This document shows positions 56,545 to 64,000 of a DNA stretch of 64,000 nt, in pieces. The notes below the pieces were generated by a model that had not been told where the DNA came from, did no database searches, and worked only from the letters and a program-made list of their open reading frames with translations. Each line of letters starts with the position of its first letter. Position 1 is the first letter of the stretch. The DNA is taken from positions 1 through 64,000 of the forward strand of contig CAMVTO010000007.1 in NCBI GenBank assembly GCA_947170435.1, read 5' to 3'. This DNA comes from an uncultured Clostridia bacterium. GTDB taxonomy: Bacteria > Bacillota > Clostridia > Oscillospirales > Oscillospiraceae. The translations under genes were made by a program, and so were the position numbers.

Positions 56545-58182
56545 ATGACCACACAATACTTCAAAATTAAATCCGACCGCGACGCCGCGCAGATCGAGTC
56601 CGCGGCGGCGATTTTGCGGCGCGGCGGGCTGCTGGCGATCCCCACCGAGACGGTCTACGGCCTCGGCGCGGACGGTCTCAACGAGGACGCGGTGCTGCGT
56701 ATTTTTGAGGCCAAGGGCCGCCCGCAGGATAACCCGCTGATTTTGCACATTCCCGACGCGAGCTGGCTCGCGCGGTACTGCGAGGACGTGCCCGACGCGG
56801 CGTACCGGCTCGCGGACGCGTTCTGGCCCGGGCCGCTGACGATGATCCTGCCGAAAGCGCCCATGGTGCCGCTGCGCACCACCGGCGGGCTGGACACGGT
56901 GGGTATGCGCTGCCCCGACCACGCGGTGACGCGCGCGATCATCGCCGCCGCGGGCGTACCAGTCGCCGCGCCGAGCGCCAACACCTCCGGCCGCCCCAGC
57001 TGCACCACCGCCGCCCACGTCCGCGCGGACATGGACGGCAGGATCGACGGCGTCGTGGACGGCGGCGACTGCGCCGTGGGCGTGGAGTCCACCATCATCG
57101 ACCTCACCGTGACCCCGCCGCGGCTGCTGCGCCCCGGCGGACTGCCGCTGGAAAAGCTGCGCTCCGTGCTGGGTGAGGTCGCGCTCGACAAGGCGGTGAC
57201 GCAGCAGCTCTCCGCGGGGGAGCAGCCCCGCGCACCGGGCATGAAATACCGCCACTACGCGCCGAGAGCGCCCGTCACCGTTGTGACCGGCACCGGCGCC
57301 GAGAGCGGGCGCTGGCTCCGCGCGCACGTCCCCGACGGCGCGGGACTGATTTTGTTCGACGAGTTCGCGCCGCTGTTCCCGGCGAACGAGGTGCGCACCA
57401 TCGGCTCTCGCCGTGACAAGGCGGAGCAGGCGCGGCGCGTGTTTGACGCCCTGCGCTCGTTCGACGACACCGACGTGACCGAAATCTACGCCCAGTGCCC
57501 GGACAGCGAAGGCTTGGGACTTGCGGTGGGGAACCGCCTCAAAAAGGCGGCGGGCTTCCACACCATCGACGCCCACGACGGCAAATGCGTCGTCGGGCTG
57601 ACCGGACAGACCGGCGCGGGCAAGACCAGCGTGCTGCGCGCGCTCGCGGCGCAAGGCGCGTTCACCGTGGACTGCGATGCGTTCTACTACGAGCGGCTGC
57701 GCTCCGACGCGGCGCTGCAAGCGGACATCGAAGCCGCGTTCCCCGGCGTGCTTTGCGGCGGGGAGTTGGACAGGCAAAAACTGGGCACACTGGTATTTGA
57801 CGATCCCGCCGCGCTCGCGCGGCTCGACCGGATTGTGCGATCGCACCTGCCCCGCGCGGCGGCGAAGGCTGTCGCCGCGTCGGAGGCGAACGTTGCCGCC
57901 ATCGACGCGATCAAGCTCATCGAGAGCGGGCTTGCCGCGCTGTGCGACGTGACGGTCGCGATCACCGCGCCGGAGGAAACGCGCGTGCGGCGCATCATGG
58001 CGCGGGACTGCATCGACGAAGCCCACGCCCGCGCAAGGGTACGGGCGCAAAAGGACGAGGCGTTCTACCGCGAGCGCTGCGACGCGGTGTTCGAGAACGC
58101 CTACCCAAGCGCCGCGGAGGCGGAGGCCGCCGCAAGGGAATTTGTTTATCATCTGCTGCGAGGCAGCAAGGAGGAATCATAA
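56545..58182 (+). CDS. Fused threonylcarbamoyl-AMP synthase (Sua5) and dephospho-CoA kinase (CoaE)
   Basis: A 545-residue two-enzyme protein. Residues 1-345 are a full Sua5/YrdC synthase: PTETVYGLGADG, AKGRPQDNPLILHI, PSANTSG, and a Sua5 C-terminal domain starting near MKYRHYAPRAPV. It makes threonylcarbamoyl-AMP for the t6A base of ANN-decoding tRNAs. Residues about 348-540 are dephospho-CoA kinase: P-loop LTGQTGAGKTS, DCDAFYYERLR, LESGL-like IESGLAALCD and the RIMARDCIDEAHARARV lid. The stop falls 1 nt before the next gene. No stop codon or frameshift separates the halves. ATG 56545 uses AAGGAA. Confidence 0.92.
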   Translation: MTTQYFKIKSDRDAAQIESAAAILRRGGLLAIPTETVYGLGADGLNEDAVLRIFEAKGRPQDNPLILHIPDASWLARYCEDVPDAAYRLADAFWPGPLTMILPKAPMVPLRTTGGLDTVGMRCPDHAVTRAIIAAAGVPVAAPSANTSGRPSCTTAAHVRADMDGRIDGVVDGGDCAVGVESTIIDLTVTPPRLLRPGGLPLEKLRSVLGEVALDKAVTQQLSAGEQPRAPGMKYRHYAPRAPVTVVTGTGAESGRWLRAHVPDGAGLILFDEFAPLFPANEVRTIGSRRDKAEQARRVFDALRSFDDTDVTEIYAQCPDSEGLGLAVGNRLKKAAGFHTIDAHDGKCVVGLTGQTGAGKTSVLRALAAQGAFTVDCDAFYYERLRSDAALQADIEAAFPGVLCGGELDRQKLGTLVFDDPAALARLDRIVRSHLPRAAAKAVAASEANVAAIDAIKLIESGLAALCDVTVAITAPEETRVRRIMARDCIDEAHARARVRAQKDEAFYRERCDAVFENAYPSAAEAEAAAREFVYHLLRGSKEES

Positions 58183-58183
58183 T

Positions 58184-59578
58184 ATGGCAAAGAAAAACGA
58201 ACTGGCAGAAAAGCTGCTCTATCAGCCGAAAAACGGCTACGACCGCCTGAGCGCCGCCGAGGAAAAGGCGATGAACGCCTACTGCGAGGACTACAAGGCG
58301 TTCCTCGACCACGGCAAGACCGAGCGGCTGTGCGTGGAGTACTGCGTGGCGCTGGCGGAGAAGCGCGGCTTCAAGCCCTACGCCCCCGGCATGAAGCTCA
58401 AGGCGGGCGACAAGGTGTACTGCAACAACCGCGGCAAGGGCATCATGCTCGCCGTCATCGGCACCGAGAGCTTAGGCAGCGGCGCGAACATCGGCGCGGC
58501 GCACACGGACTCCCCGCGCCTCGACTTAAAGCCCCGCGCGCTCTATGAGGAGGCGGAGATGGCGTACTTCAAGACCCATCACTACGGCGGCATCCGCAAG
58601 TACCAGTGGGTGACCATCCCGCTCGCGCTCCACGGCGTGGTGATGTGCGCGGATGGCAGCGCCGTCACCGTCCACATCGGCGAGGAGCCGGGCGAGCCAC
58701 AGTTCATCATCAACGACCTGCTGCCGCACCTCGGCCGCGAGCAGAGCAAGAAGCCGCTGGGCGAGGCAATCCCCAGCGAGAGCCTGAACGTGCTCATCGG
58801 CTCGCGCCCCATCGGGGATGAGGACGTGAAGTGCCGCTTCAAGCTCGGCGTGATGCAGCTGCTCCACGAGAAGTACGGCATCACCGAGGAGGATTTCATC
58901 TCCGCGGAGCTGGAGGTCGTCCCCGCGGGCAAATGCTCCGACGTGGGCTTTGACCGCAGCTTCATTTCCGGCTACGGCCACGACGACCGCGTGTGCGCCT
59001 ACGCGGAGCTGGCGGGCATCTTCGACGCGAAGAAGCCCAAAAAGACCGCCGTGTGCATCTTCGCGGACAAGGAGGAGATCGGCTCCGAGGGCGTCAGCGG
59101 TATGCAGAGCGAGGCGTTCGAGTGGTTCATGGGCGACCTGTGCAAGACGCAGGGCGTCGATCTGCGCGACTGCTTCGCGCACTCGTTCTGCGTCAGCGCG
59201 GACGTGACGGCGGCGTACGACCCCAACTTCTCCGACGTGTACGACAAGAAGAACGCCGCGTTCATCAACTACGGCGTGGGCCTTTGCAAGTACACCGGCA
59301 GCGGCGGCAAGTCCGGCGCGAGCGACGCGAGCGCCGAGATCGTGGGCAAGCTGCGCAAGCTGCTCAACGACAACGGCGTATTCTGGCAGATGGCGGAGCT
59401 GGGCAAGACCGACGCCGGCGGCGGCGGCACGGTGGCGAAGTATATGGCGCAGCGCAACATCGACACCATCGACGCGGGCGTGCCGGTGCTGAGCATGCAC
59501 GCGCCCCGCGAGACCGTCGCGAAGCTCGATTGCTACATGACCTACAAGATGATGAAGGTCGTGTTTGAGCAGGCGTGA
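58184..59578 (+). CDS. M18 family aminopeptidase
   Basis: A 464-residue zinc aminopeptidase of the M18 (aminopeptidase I/ApeA) family. Motifs include AAHTDSPRLDLKP (His107, Asp109), KEEIGSEG, a metal-binding DRVCAYAELAG segment and SMHAPRE near the C-terminus. It removes N-terminal residues, often acidic or neutral, from peptides in the cytoplasm, forming large oligomers. ATG 58184 is preceded by AAGGAGG and lies 1 nt after the fusion gene, so they are coupled. The run ends at a hairpin. Confidence 0.94.
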   Translation: MAKKNELAEKLLYQPKNGYDRLSAAEEKAMNAYCEDYKAFLDHGKTERLCVEYCVALAEKRGFKPYAPGMKLKAGDKVYCNNRGKGIMLAVIGTESLGSGANIGAAHTDSPRLDLKPRALYEEAEMAYFKTHHYGGIRKYQWVTIPLALHGVVMCADGSAVTVHIGEEPGEPQFIINDLLPHLGREQSKKPLGEAIPSESLNVLIGSRPIGDEDVKCRFKLGVMQLLHEKYGITEEDFISAELEVVPAGKCSDVGFDRSFISGYGHDDRVCAYAELAGIFDAKKPKKTAVCIFADKEEIGSEGVSGMQSEAFEWFMGDLCKTQGVDLRDCFAHSFCVSADVTAAYDPNFSDVYDKKNAAFINYGVGLCKYTGSGGKSGASDASAEIVGKLRKLLNDNGVFWQMAELGKTDAGGGGTVAKYMAQRNIDTIDAGVPVLSMHAPRETVAKLDCYMTYKMMKVVFEQA

Positions 59579-59605
59579 TGCGTTCTGAATATCCCGCTCA
59601 TGACG

Positions 59606-59634
59606 AAGGGAGAGGCCGCGGCCTCTCCCTTTTG
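59606..59634. terminator. Terminator after the aminopeptidase gene
   Basis: AAGGGAGAGGCC/GGCCTCTCCCTT perfect stem with a 2-nt centre and a short T-run. Confidence 0.8.
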
Positions 59635-59641
59635 CGCCCTC

Positions 59642-59761
59642 TCATTCGTCCGGCGGACCGATTTCTTCCGACCGGCGCTCTGCCAGGGCGGATGCTTTGC
59701 AGCAGCAGAAATCCAGTGCGATGATGAGGAAAACCGCGCTTGCGATCAATATTTTTCCCAT
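59642..59761 (-). CDS. 39-residue membrane peptide
   Basis: A short minus-strand reading frame with AAGGAGAAG 3 nt before its ATG. Residues 3-19 (KILIASAVFLIIALDFC) form one hydrophobic helix, followed by a Cys-Cys-Cys run and a charged tail, EERRSEE-like, ending GPPDE. It lies in the 437-nt gap between the aminopeptidase and Wzz-like genes, convergent with the former. Not recognised; a small regulatory or toxin-like membrane peptide is possible. The remaining gap holds only the promoter and leader of the next gene. Confidence 0.5.
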   Translation of the reverse strand: MGKILIASAVFLIIALDFCCCKASALAERRSEEIGPPDE

Positions 59762-59886
59762 ATTCTTCTCCTTGTCAGAGACGGATGGTTTCGTTATGAT
59801 TTTATCGTATGCACATTGCTGTTTTTTATTCCGATCCACCCGATCGCCCGTGGGAAAAATAATGCTGCGGACGGTCGGTTTCGACG

Positions 59887-59915
59887 CTTGACAAACAGAA
59901 GTTCTGCTTATATGA
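59887..59915 (+). promoter_or_regulatory. Promoter of the Wzz-like pair
   Basis: TTGACA, 17-nt spacer, TATGAT; leader about 95 nt. Confidence 0.8.
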
Positions 59916-60015
59916 TATAGCTCGCTGTGTGAATATTGCACTGTGGGAAAGTGCCGCCGGATCGCGGAGCCTGCATCCAGAAAGCGGAAAACACATCAGA
60001 AGGGGACACAGAGAC

Positions 60016-61455
60016 ATGGAAGCCTATTTGCCATTTTCCGGGCTGCTCGCGCAGCTGAAACGACTGCTCCGGCCGTGGCTGATCATTGCCGCAGCCGCCG
60101 GCGTGATCGTTGTGGCGGTGTACGCCTTGACGATGCCGGGACGCGGTCATGTCACCGCGACAGTCAACTATAGCTATGATGGCGTGGAGTCCGGCGTCGA
60201 TCCGTCGGGCAACCATTTTGACCCTGCGCAGATCAAGAGCGCCGTTGTCCTCCGGCGCGCGGCCGACGAGTTGGAGATGCAGCTGAGCGACGAGGATATC
60301 GAGCGCATCCGCGGACACATCACGGTCATCGGCAGCGTGCCGTCCGAGGCGTTTGAGCGCACCGTCGAGCACAGCACGATCTATGGTGAAGAGGAGATCT
60401 CCACGACGGCCGCCGTGCGCGCCGGATCGTATTATCCGACGCAGTACGAGGTGTCCTTTGATTACAAGGCTGCCGGTTACAGCGGCGCTGAGGCGGAGCG
60501 CCTGCTCAACGCCATGCTGACAAGCTACGAAACGTACTTCTATGAGCAGTACGGCTACAACGCCGCCATTGAGCAGTCCGTGTACGCGATCGACTATACC
60601 GAGTACGATTACGATAACGCGCTGGAGGTGCTGGACAACCGCCTTGTGCTGCTGCGCGGCTATTTGAACCGCCTGGCGGATGAAGATTACACACGCTTTC
60701 AGTCGGAGGCGACGGGCTACAGCTTTTCCGACCTGATCGGCGCCATTGATACGATCCGCGCCGAGAACATCGAGCTGGCGTCCTCCTACATCGTCAGCAA
60801 CAATGTCTCAAAATCCCGCCGGGAGCTGATCGACTACTACAACTACCGGATCGAGGCGTCGGAGCGCGAGCGCACCGTGCTGCAGGATCGCCTCAGCGCG
60901 CTGGATATCCTGATCGAGGGCTATGCCAAGACCAATGTGCTGGTGCTGAGCGCGGGCACGGTGGAACGGGGCAGCGAGCCGACGGGCTATGAGGTTTCGC
61001 AGCAGTCCGATATGTACGATTCGCTCATCAATCAGCGCGTCGAATGCCGGACTTCACTTTCGGAGACCGAAGAGGAGATCAATCTCTACCGCACGCGCGT
61101 GGAACGGCTGAACGGCGCGGGAACCGTGGGAAGCGCCGCCGTTGTGGAGGAGTATCTCAAGGAGATCGACGCCAAGGTCAGGCAGCTGCTGGCGGATACC
61201 AACGCAACAGCCAGCGAGTATTTTAAAACGGTGCGCCTCAAGCGCGCGTTTCAGGTGCTGGATATAACGAGCGGCCTGTCCCTGGGGAATCTGGCCAGAT
61301 ATGCGTTTCTCAACGTCGCGGCAGCCGAGACGCTCATCTTTGGAGCGTATCTGCTCTGTGCCGTTGTTCAGGCGCGGTCCCCGAAGGAAATCCGGGTAAA
61401 GCTGAAATGGCGGAAGGCGCGGAACAAGCCCGCGCAGCCCGACCGGCACGTTTGA
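60016..61455 (+). CDS. Wzz-like polysaccharide chain-length/co-polymerase membrane protein, first paralogue
   Basis: A 479-residue protein with two membrane helices (about 15-38 and 437-460) enclosing a long, mostly helical extracytoplasmic domain, the layout of Wzz/Wzc-type co-polymerases that set glycan chain length. The second half is coiled-coil-rich (IEASERERTVLQDRLSALDI, RVERLNGAG). It shares a pattern with the next gene, including YDYxxA, TGYSFSDL, YDSLI and DTNATASEYF. No kinase domain is present. The start ATG 60016 has GGGGA upstream. Targets are probably a wall or capsular polymer that also anchors SLH proteins; this is inference. Confidence 0.8.
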   Translation: MEAYLPFSGLLAQLKRLLRPWLIIAAAAGVIVVAVYALTMPGRGHVTATVNYSYDGVESGVDPSGNHFDPAQIKSAVVLRRAADELEMQLSDEDIERIRGHITVIGSVPSEAFERTVEHSTIYGEEEISTTAAVRAGSYYPTQYEVSFDYKAAGYSGAEAERLLNAMLTSYETYFYEQYGYNAAIEQSVYAIDYTEYDYDNALEVLDNRLVLLRGYLNRLADEDYTRFQSEATGYSFSDLIGAIDTIRAENIELASSYIVSNNVSKSRRELIDYYNYRIEASERERTVLQDRLSALDILIEGYAKTNVLVLSAGTVERGSEPTGYEVSQQSDMYDSLINQRVECRTSLSETEEEINLYRTRVERLNGAGTVGSAAVVEEYLKEIDAKVRQLLADTNATASEYFKTVRLKRAFQVLDITSGLSLGNLARYAFLNVAAAETLIFGAYLLCAVVQARSPKEIRVKLKWRKARNKPAQPDRHV

Positions 61456-61469
61456 GAGGGGGGTCGAGA

Positions 61470-62891
61470 GTGGAAGGAGATCGTAATATTCAACTGACCG
61501 TTGTTCAGCCGCCGGAGGACGAGGACGAGATCAATATTGACCTCTCGGCGATCGGCGACGGCATGAAGCGTTTTCTGGTTCTCTGGCTCGCGCTGGCGGT
61601 GGCGTTCGGCGCGATTGCGGGCGGTGTGACCCTTCGGTGGCAGGCTGTGCGCTATGCCGGCGATGCCATGGCTCTCATCGCGCGCAGCGGCGTGGCGGAG
61701 ATCACCAAGATCCAGTCGCCGACCGTCGTTGAGGATGCGCTCAACATGCTGGGGCTTGAGCTGGAGATGCTGGACAGTGTCCGAACCAGTATTCGGATCG
61801 AGAGCGTGATGTCCGACAAGGCGTATGACCAGAGGACGCTGTACTACAACCTGCTGACCAAAAGCGCGAATCTGGACGCCGTCCGCTCGCTGCTGGATAC
61901 GGAAGACGATGTGACGCGCTATATCGTTGCTCTGAATTATAAGGACGTTGGCTGCACGCGCGAGGAGGGGATCGAGCTTCTCAGCGAGCTGCTCAACGCG
62001 TACCGGAGATACATCGAGAACACCTACAACTACAACATGCCGATGGGCAGCTCGGTCAACGTGATCGACTACCGGGAGTACGACTACGCGGAGGCGGCGA
62101 ACATCTTTGCCGAGGCCCTGGATGATATCCAGTGGTATCTCGCCGCCGTTGAGCGCAGCGATGCCTCCGACTTCCGCTCGAACGAGACGGGATATACCTT
62201 CGGCGACCTCGCCAACATCGCCGAGATGCTCAAGGACATTGAGCTCGATCGCGTCACGTCCTATATCACGATCAACAGCGTGACGGCGAACGATCCGTCC
62301 AGGGAGATCAGCCACTATGAGTGGCTGATCGAGAATCTGGAGCGCCGGAGGACGGTGCAGGAGGCAAGGCTGCAATCGCTGGCGGAGTCCATCGAGACCT
62401 ATGAAAAGGACCCGATCATCCTTGTGGCCGGGGAAGAGAACACGCTGGAGAAAGACCCGGACGAACAGGATAATTACGACAGCATGATCGAGGAAAAGCT
62501 GAACACCCAGCGGGAGATCTCGGGCTACACGCGCACGATCCGCTACTACGAGAGCGTGATCGAGGGCTTCCGCACGACGGGGACAGTGTCGCAGCGCGAC
62601 GTCGAAAAGGTGGAGGGCTACCTCGCGAGCCTCAACGAGAAGCTCAACCAGCTGATTCGCGATGTAAACGCGACGGCGGACGAGTATTACGAAAAGGCGA
62701 CGTTCGCCAATACGCTGCGCGTGCTGGTGCCGGCCATGGCGGAGGAAAACACCCTGTCCGTGTCCGGCCTGGCGTTGAACGTGGGCATCGTGGAGGGCGC
62801 TTTGCTGGTTGCGTACCTCGGCGCGGCGGTGATCTACGGGCTCAAAAAGGCAAACCCGAGAAAAGAGCAGACTGCATCGACGGGCGCATGA
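61470..62891 (+). CDS. Wzz-like membrane protein, second paralogue
   Basis: A 473-residue paralogue of the preceding gene: one helix near 35-57, a long helical outer domain with YREYDYAEA, TGYTFGDL, YDSMI and DVNATADEYY, and a final helix near 440-462 with a basic end (KKANPRKEQ). The start is GTG 61470, with AGGGGGG upstream and a 14-nt gap to the previous stop. Being coexpressed, the two probably form a mixed oligomer. There is no adjacent glycosyltransferase or flippase in the window. Confidence 0.8.
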   Translation: MEGDRNIQLTVVQPPEDEDEINIDLSAIGDGMKRFLVLWLALAVAFGAIAGGVTLRWQAVRYAGDAMALIARSGVAEITKIQSPTVVEDALNMLGLELEMLDSVRTSIRIESVMSDKAYDQRTLYYNLLTKSANLDAVRSLLDTEDDVTRYIVALNYKDVGCTREEGIELLSELLNAYRRYIENTYNYNMPMGSSVNVIDYREYDYAEAANIFAEALDDIQWYLAAVERSDASDFRSNETGYTFGDLANIAEMLKDIELDRVTSYITINSVTANDPSREISHYEWLIENLERRRTVQEARLQSLAESIETYEKDPIILVAGEENTLEKDPDEQDNYDSMIEEKLNTQREISGYTRTIRYYESVIEGFRTTGTVSQRDVEKVEGYLASLNEKLNQLIRDVNATADEYYEKATFANTLRVLVPAMAEENTLSVSGLALNVGIVEGALLVAYLGAAVIYGLKKANPRKEQTASTGA

Positions 62892-62921
62892 CAGGGAAAT
62901 CTTTCCCGCACCAAATGATGC

Positions 62922-62950
62922 TTGCATTTTTGCCGTACCGATGCTATACT
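62922..62950 (+). promoter_or_regulatory. Promoter of the second SLH protein gene
   Basis: TTGCAT, 17-nt spacer ending TGC, TATACT (extended -10). The leader is long, about 178 nt, and contains an unused GGAGGAAAGGAG site near 63033-63044. Confidence 0.75.
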
Positions 62951-63134
62951 CTGAGAAAACGTTAAAAAGTGTTAAAATGCCCATTCGGGCGCATGAACAC
63001 CGTCGGTGGCACGTTTCAAAACTGTAAAAGAGGGAGGAAAGGAGTTATAGAGTACTGTAGTTCCACCGGAATCCTGAAAATAGCGGCAATTTTTTATTGA
63101 AATTTATGATATACAGTAGGAGGAAACCTGGGAA

Positions 63135-64000
63135 ATGAAAGCAAAAAAGACACTCAGTCTGCTTCTCGCATTTGCTCTGGTCTTGAGCCTTGTGCCGGCG
63201 GCGCTTGCGGCAAAGTTTGCCGATACCAAGGACCACTGGGCGGAAGCGGCAATCGACCGTTGGAGCGACTACGGCATCGTCACCGGTGACGGCCGCGGGT
63301 TCCGCCCCGACGACTATATGACCCGCGCGGAAGCGGCGGCGGTGCTCTCGCGGCTGTTCAAGCTGCAGGATGCCGCTACCAGACCCGCGTACAAAGACGT
63401 GAGCACAAAGAATTGGTACTATGACGTCATCAACAACTGCGTCTATGCCGGCATGATGGAAGGCGTCGGCAACGGCAGGATGGATCCGTCCGGCCTGATG
63501 ACCCGCGAGCAGTTCTTTGTCATGTTCGCGCGCGGCCTCGGCCTGCCGGAGCAGAGCACGACCAAGGGACTGCCTGCCGATGGCCACAAGTGGTCCGCCG
63601 GCCTGATCAACACGATGACCGACCGCGGCTATGTGCGCGGCATGAACGGCAAGATCAACGCGCTGGAGAACATCACCCGCGCGAGCGTCATGGCGCTCCT
63701 GGACCAGACGATCGTGCAGTACATCGACAACAGCGGCGTGCAGACCGTTGACGCCGGCGAGGCGGGCAAGATCGTTCTCGTCGCCGCGAAGGACGTGACG
63801 CTCAAGGGCACCACCGCCTCCGACATCGCGATCGCCAAGGGAGTGAACGACGGCAAGGCTGAACTGGACGGCGTCCAGGCGAACGCCCTGATCGTTGCGG
63901 CGGATCGCGCCAGCGTCACCGTGAAGGGCTCGACATTGGGCGAGCTCATCGTCACCGGCGACAACACGACGGTCTATCTGAACGCGAAGAGCGAGGTCAC
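63135..64000 (+). CDS. SLH-domain surface protein, 5' part
   Basis: The gene runs off the right edge; 288 codons are present. A signal peptide (KAKKTLSLLLAFALVLSL, cleavage near AALAA, residue about 26) is followed by three SLH domains (about 27-85, 90-150 and 155-205). Their motifs are DHWAEAAIDRW, NWYYDVINN and SAGLINTM, and conserved TRAE/TREQ/TRAS turns end each repeat. After them comes a beta-helix-like region (VTLKGTTASDIAIAKG, VTVKGSTLGELIV). It is expected to bind the wall polymer by its N-terminus, the reverse of the giant protein, and may be an S-layer component. AGGAGG lies 11 nt before ATG 63135. Confidence 0.93.
   Translation, partial: MKAKKTLSLLLAFALVLSLVPAALAAKFADTKDHWAEAAIDRWSDYGIVTGDGRGFRPDDYMTRAEAAAVLSRLFKLQDAATRPAYKDVSTKNWYYDVINNCVYAGMMEGVGNGRMDPSGLMTREQFFVMFARGLGLPEQSTTKGLPADGHKWSAGLINTMTDRGYVRGMNGKINALENITRASVMALLDQTIVQYIDNSGVQTVDAGEAGKIVLVAAKDVTLKGTTASDIAIAKGVNDGKAELDGVQANALIVAADRASVTVKGSTLGELIVTGDNTTVYLNAKSEV

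Overview
The window is GC-rich DNA from a low-copy-style bacterial chromosome with strong AGGAGG ribosome-binding sites, frequent TTG starts and consensus sigma-A promoters. It carries S-layer-homology (SLH) surface proteins, a SpoIVFA/SpoIVFB-like sporulation protease pair, a YheO-type regulator and a selenium/purine-type ygeW-ygeY-ygfK-ssnA gene set. Together these point to a spore-forming anaerobic member of the Clostridia, most likely a GC-rich gut Oscillospiraceae relative. The taxon is inference; no rRNA is present.

Layout. 1-4.4 kb: the 3' end of ptsI, a fructokinase, a metallophosphoesterase and a cytoplasmic ParB-like/BMP fusion. 4.7-17.3 kb: one 4210-residue SLH-anchored surface protein. 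It is bracketed by an intact tRNA-Arg(ACG) and, 13 kb away in the same orientation, a copy of only that tRNA's 3' end, which is the layout of an element inserted at a tRNA. 17.7-21.8 kb: an ABC exporter, a CoxE-like VWA protein and a serine acetyltransferase.

21.9-40.3 kb: a purine/urate catabolic island. A minus-strand operon encodes a BMP lipoprotein, a nucleoside-type ABC ATPase, two permeases and an 8-oxoguanine deaminase. ygeY-ygeW diverge from a YheO-like regulator, which is followed by two PLP fold-type II enzymes. ssnA-ygfK form a third unit. The likely flow is uptake of purines, deamination to oxypurine or urate, then anaerobic ring opening and breakdown to ammonia, CO2 and small carbon acids. 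The three minus-strand promoters share an AT-rich element just upstream of the -35. No ygeX, hyuA, carbamate kinase or xanthine dehydrogenase gene lies in the window.

40.6-59.6 kb: a 6S-RNA-like structured RNA, small proteins, a class A penicillin-binding protein, the spoIVFA/FB-like pair, a replisome-organizer-like protein, a radical SAM pair, and a tightly overlapping run ddl-murF-ABC-F-ydcF-like-flavodoxin-prfA. A Sua5-CoaE fusion and an M18 aminopeptidase follow. 59.6-64 kb: a 39-residue membrane peptide, two paralogous Wzz-like membrane proteins and the 5' part of a second SLH protein.

Two dispersed intergenic repeat families are visible. One is a roughly 440-500 bp imperfect palindrome with TGACACC ends (four copies, one truncated). 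The other is a multi-hairpin element of at least 110 bp (two inverted copies, at both ends of the ygeY-ssnA block). No CRISPR array, integrase, transposase or rRNA was seen.
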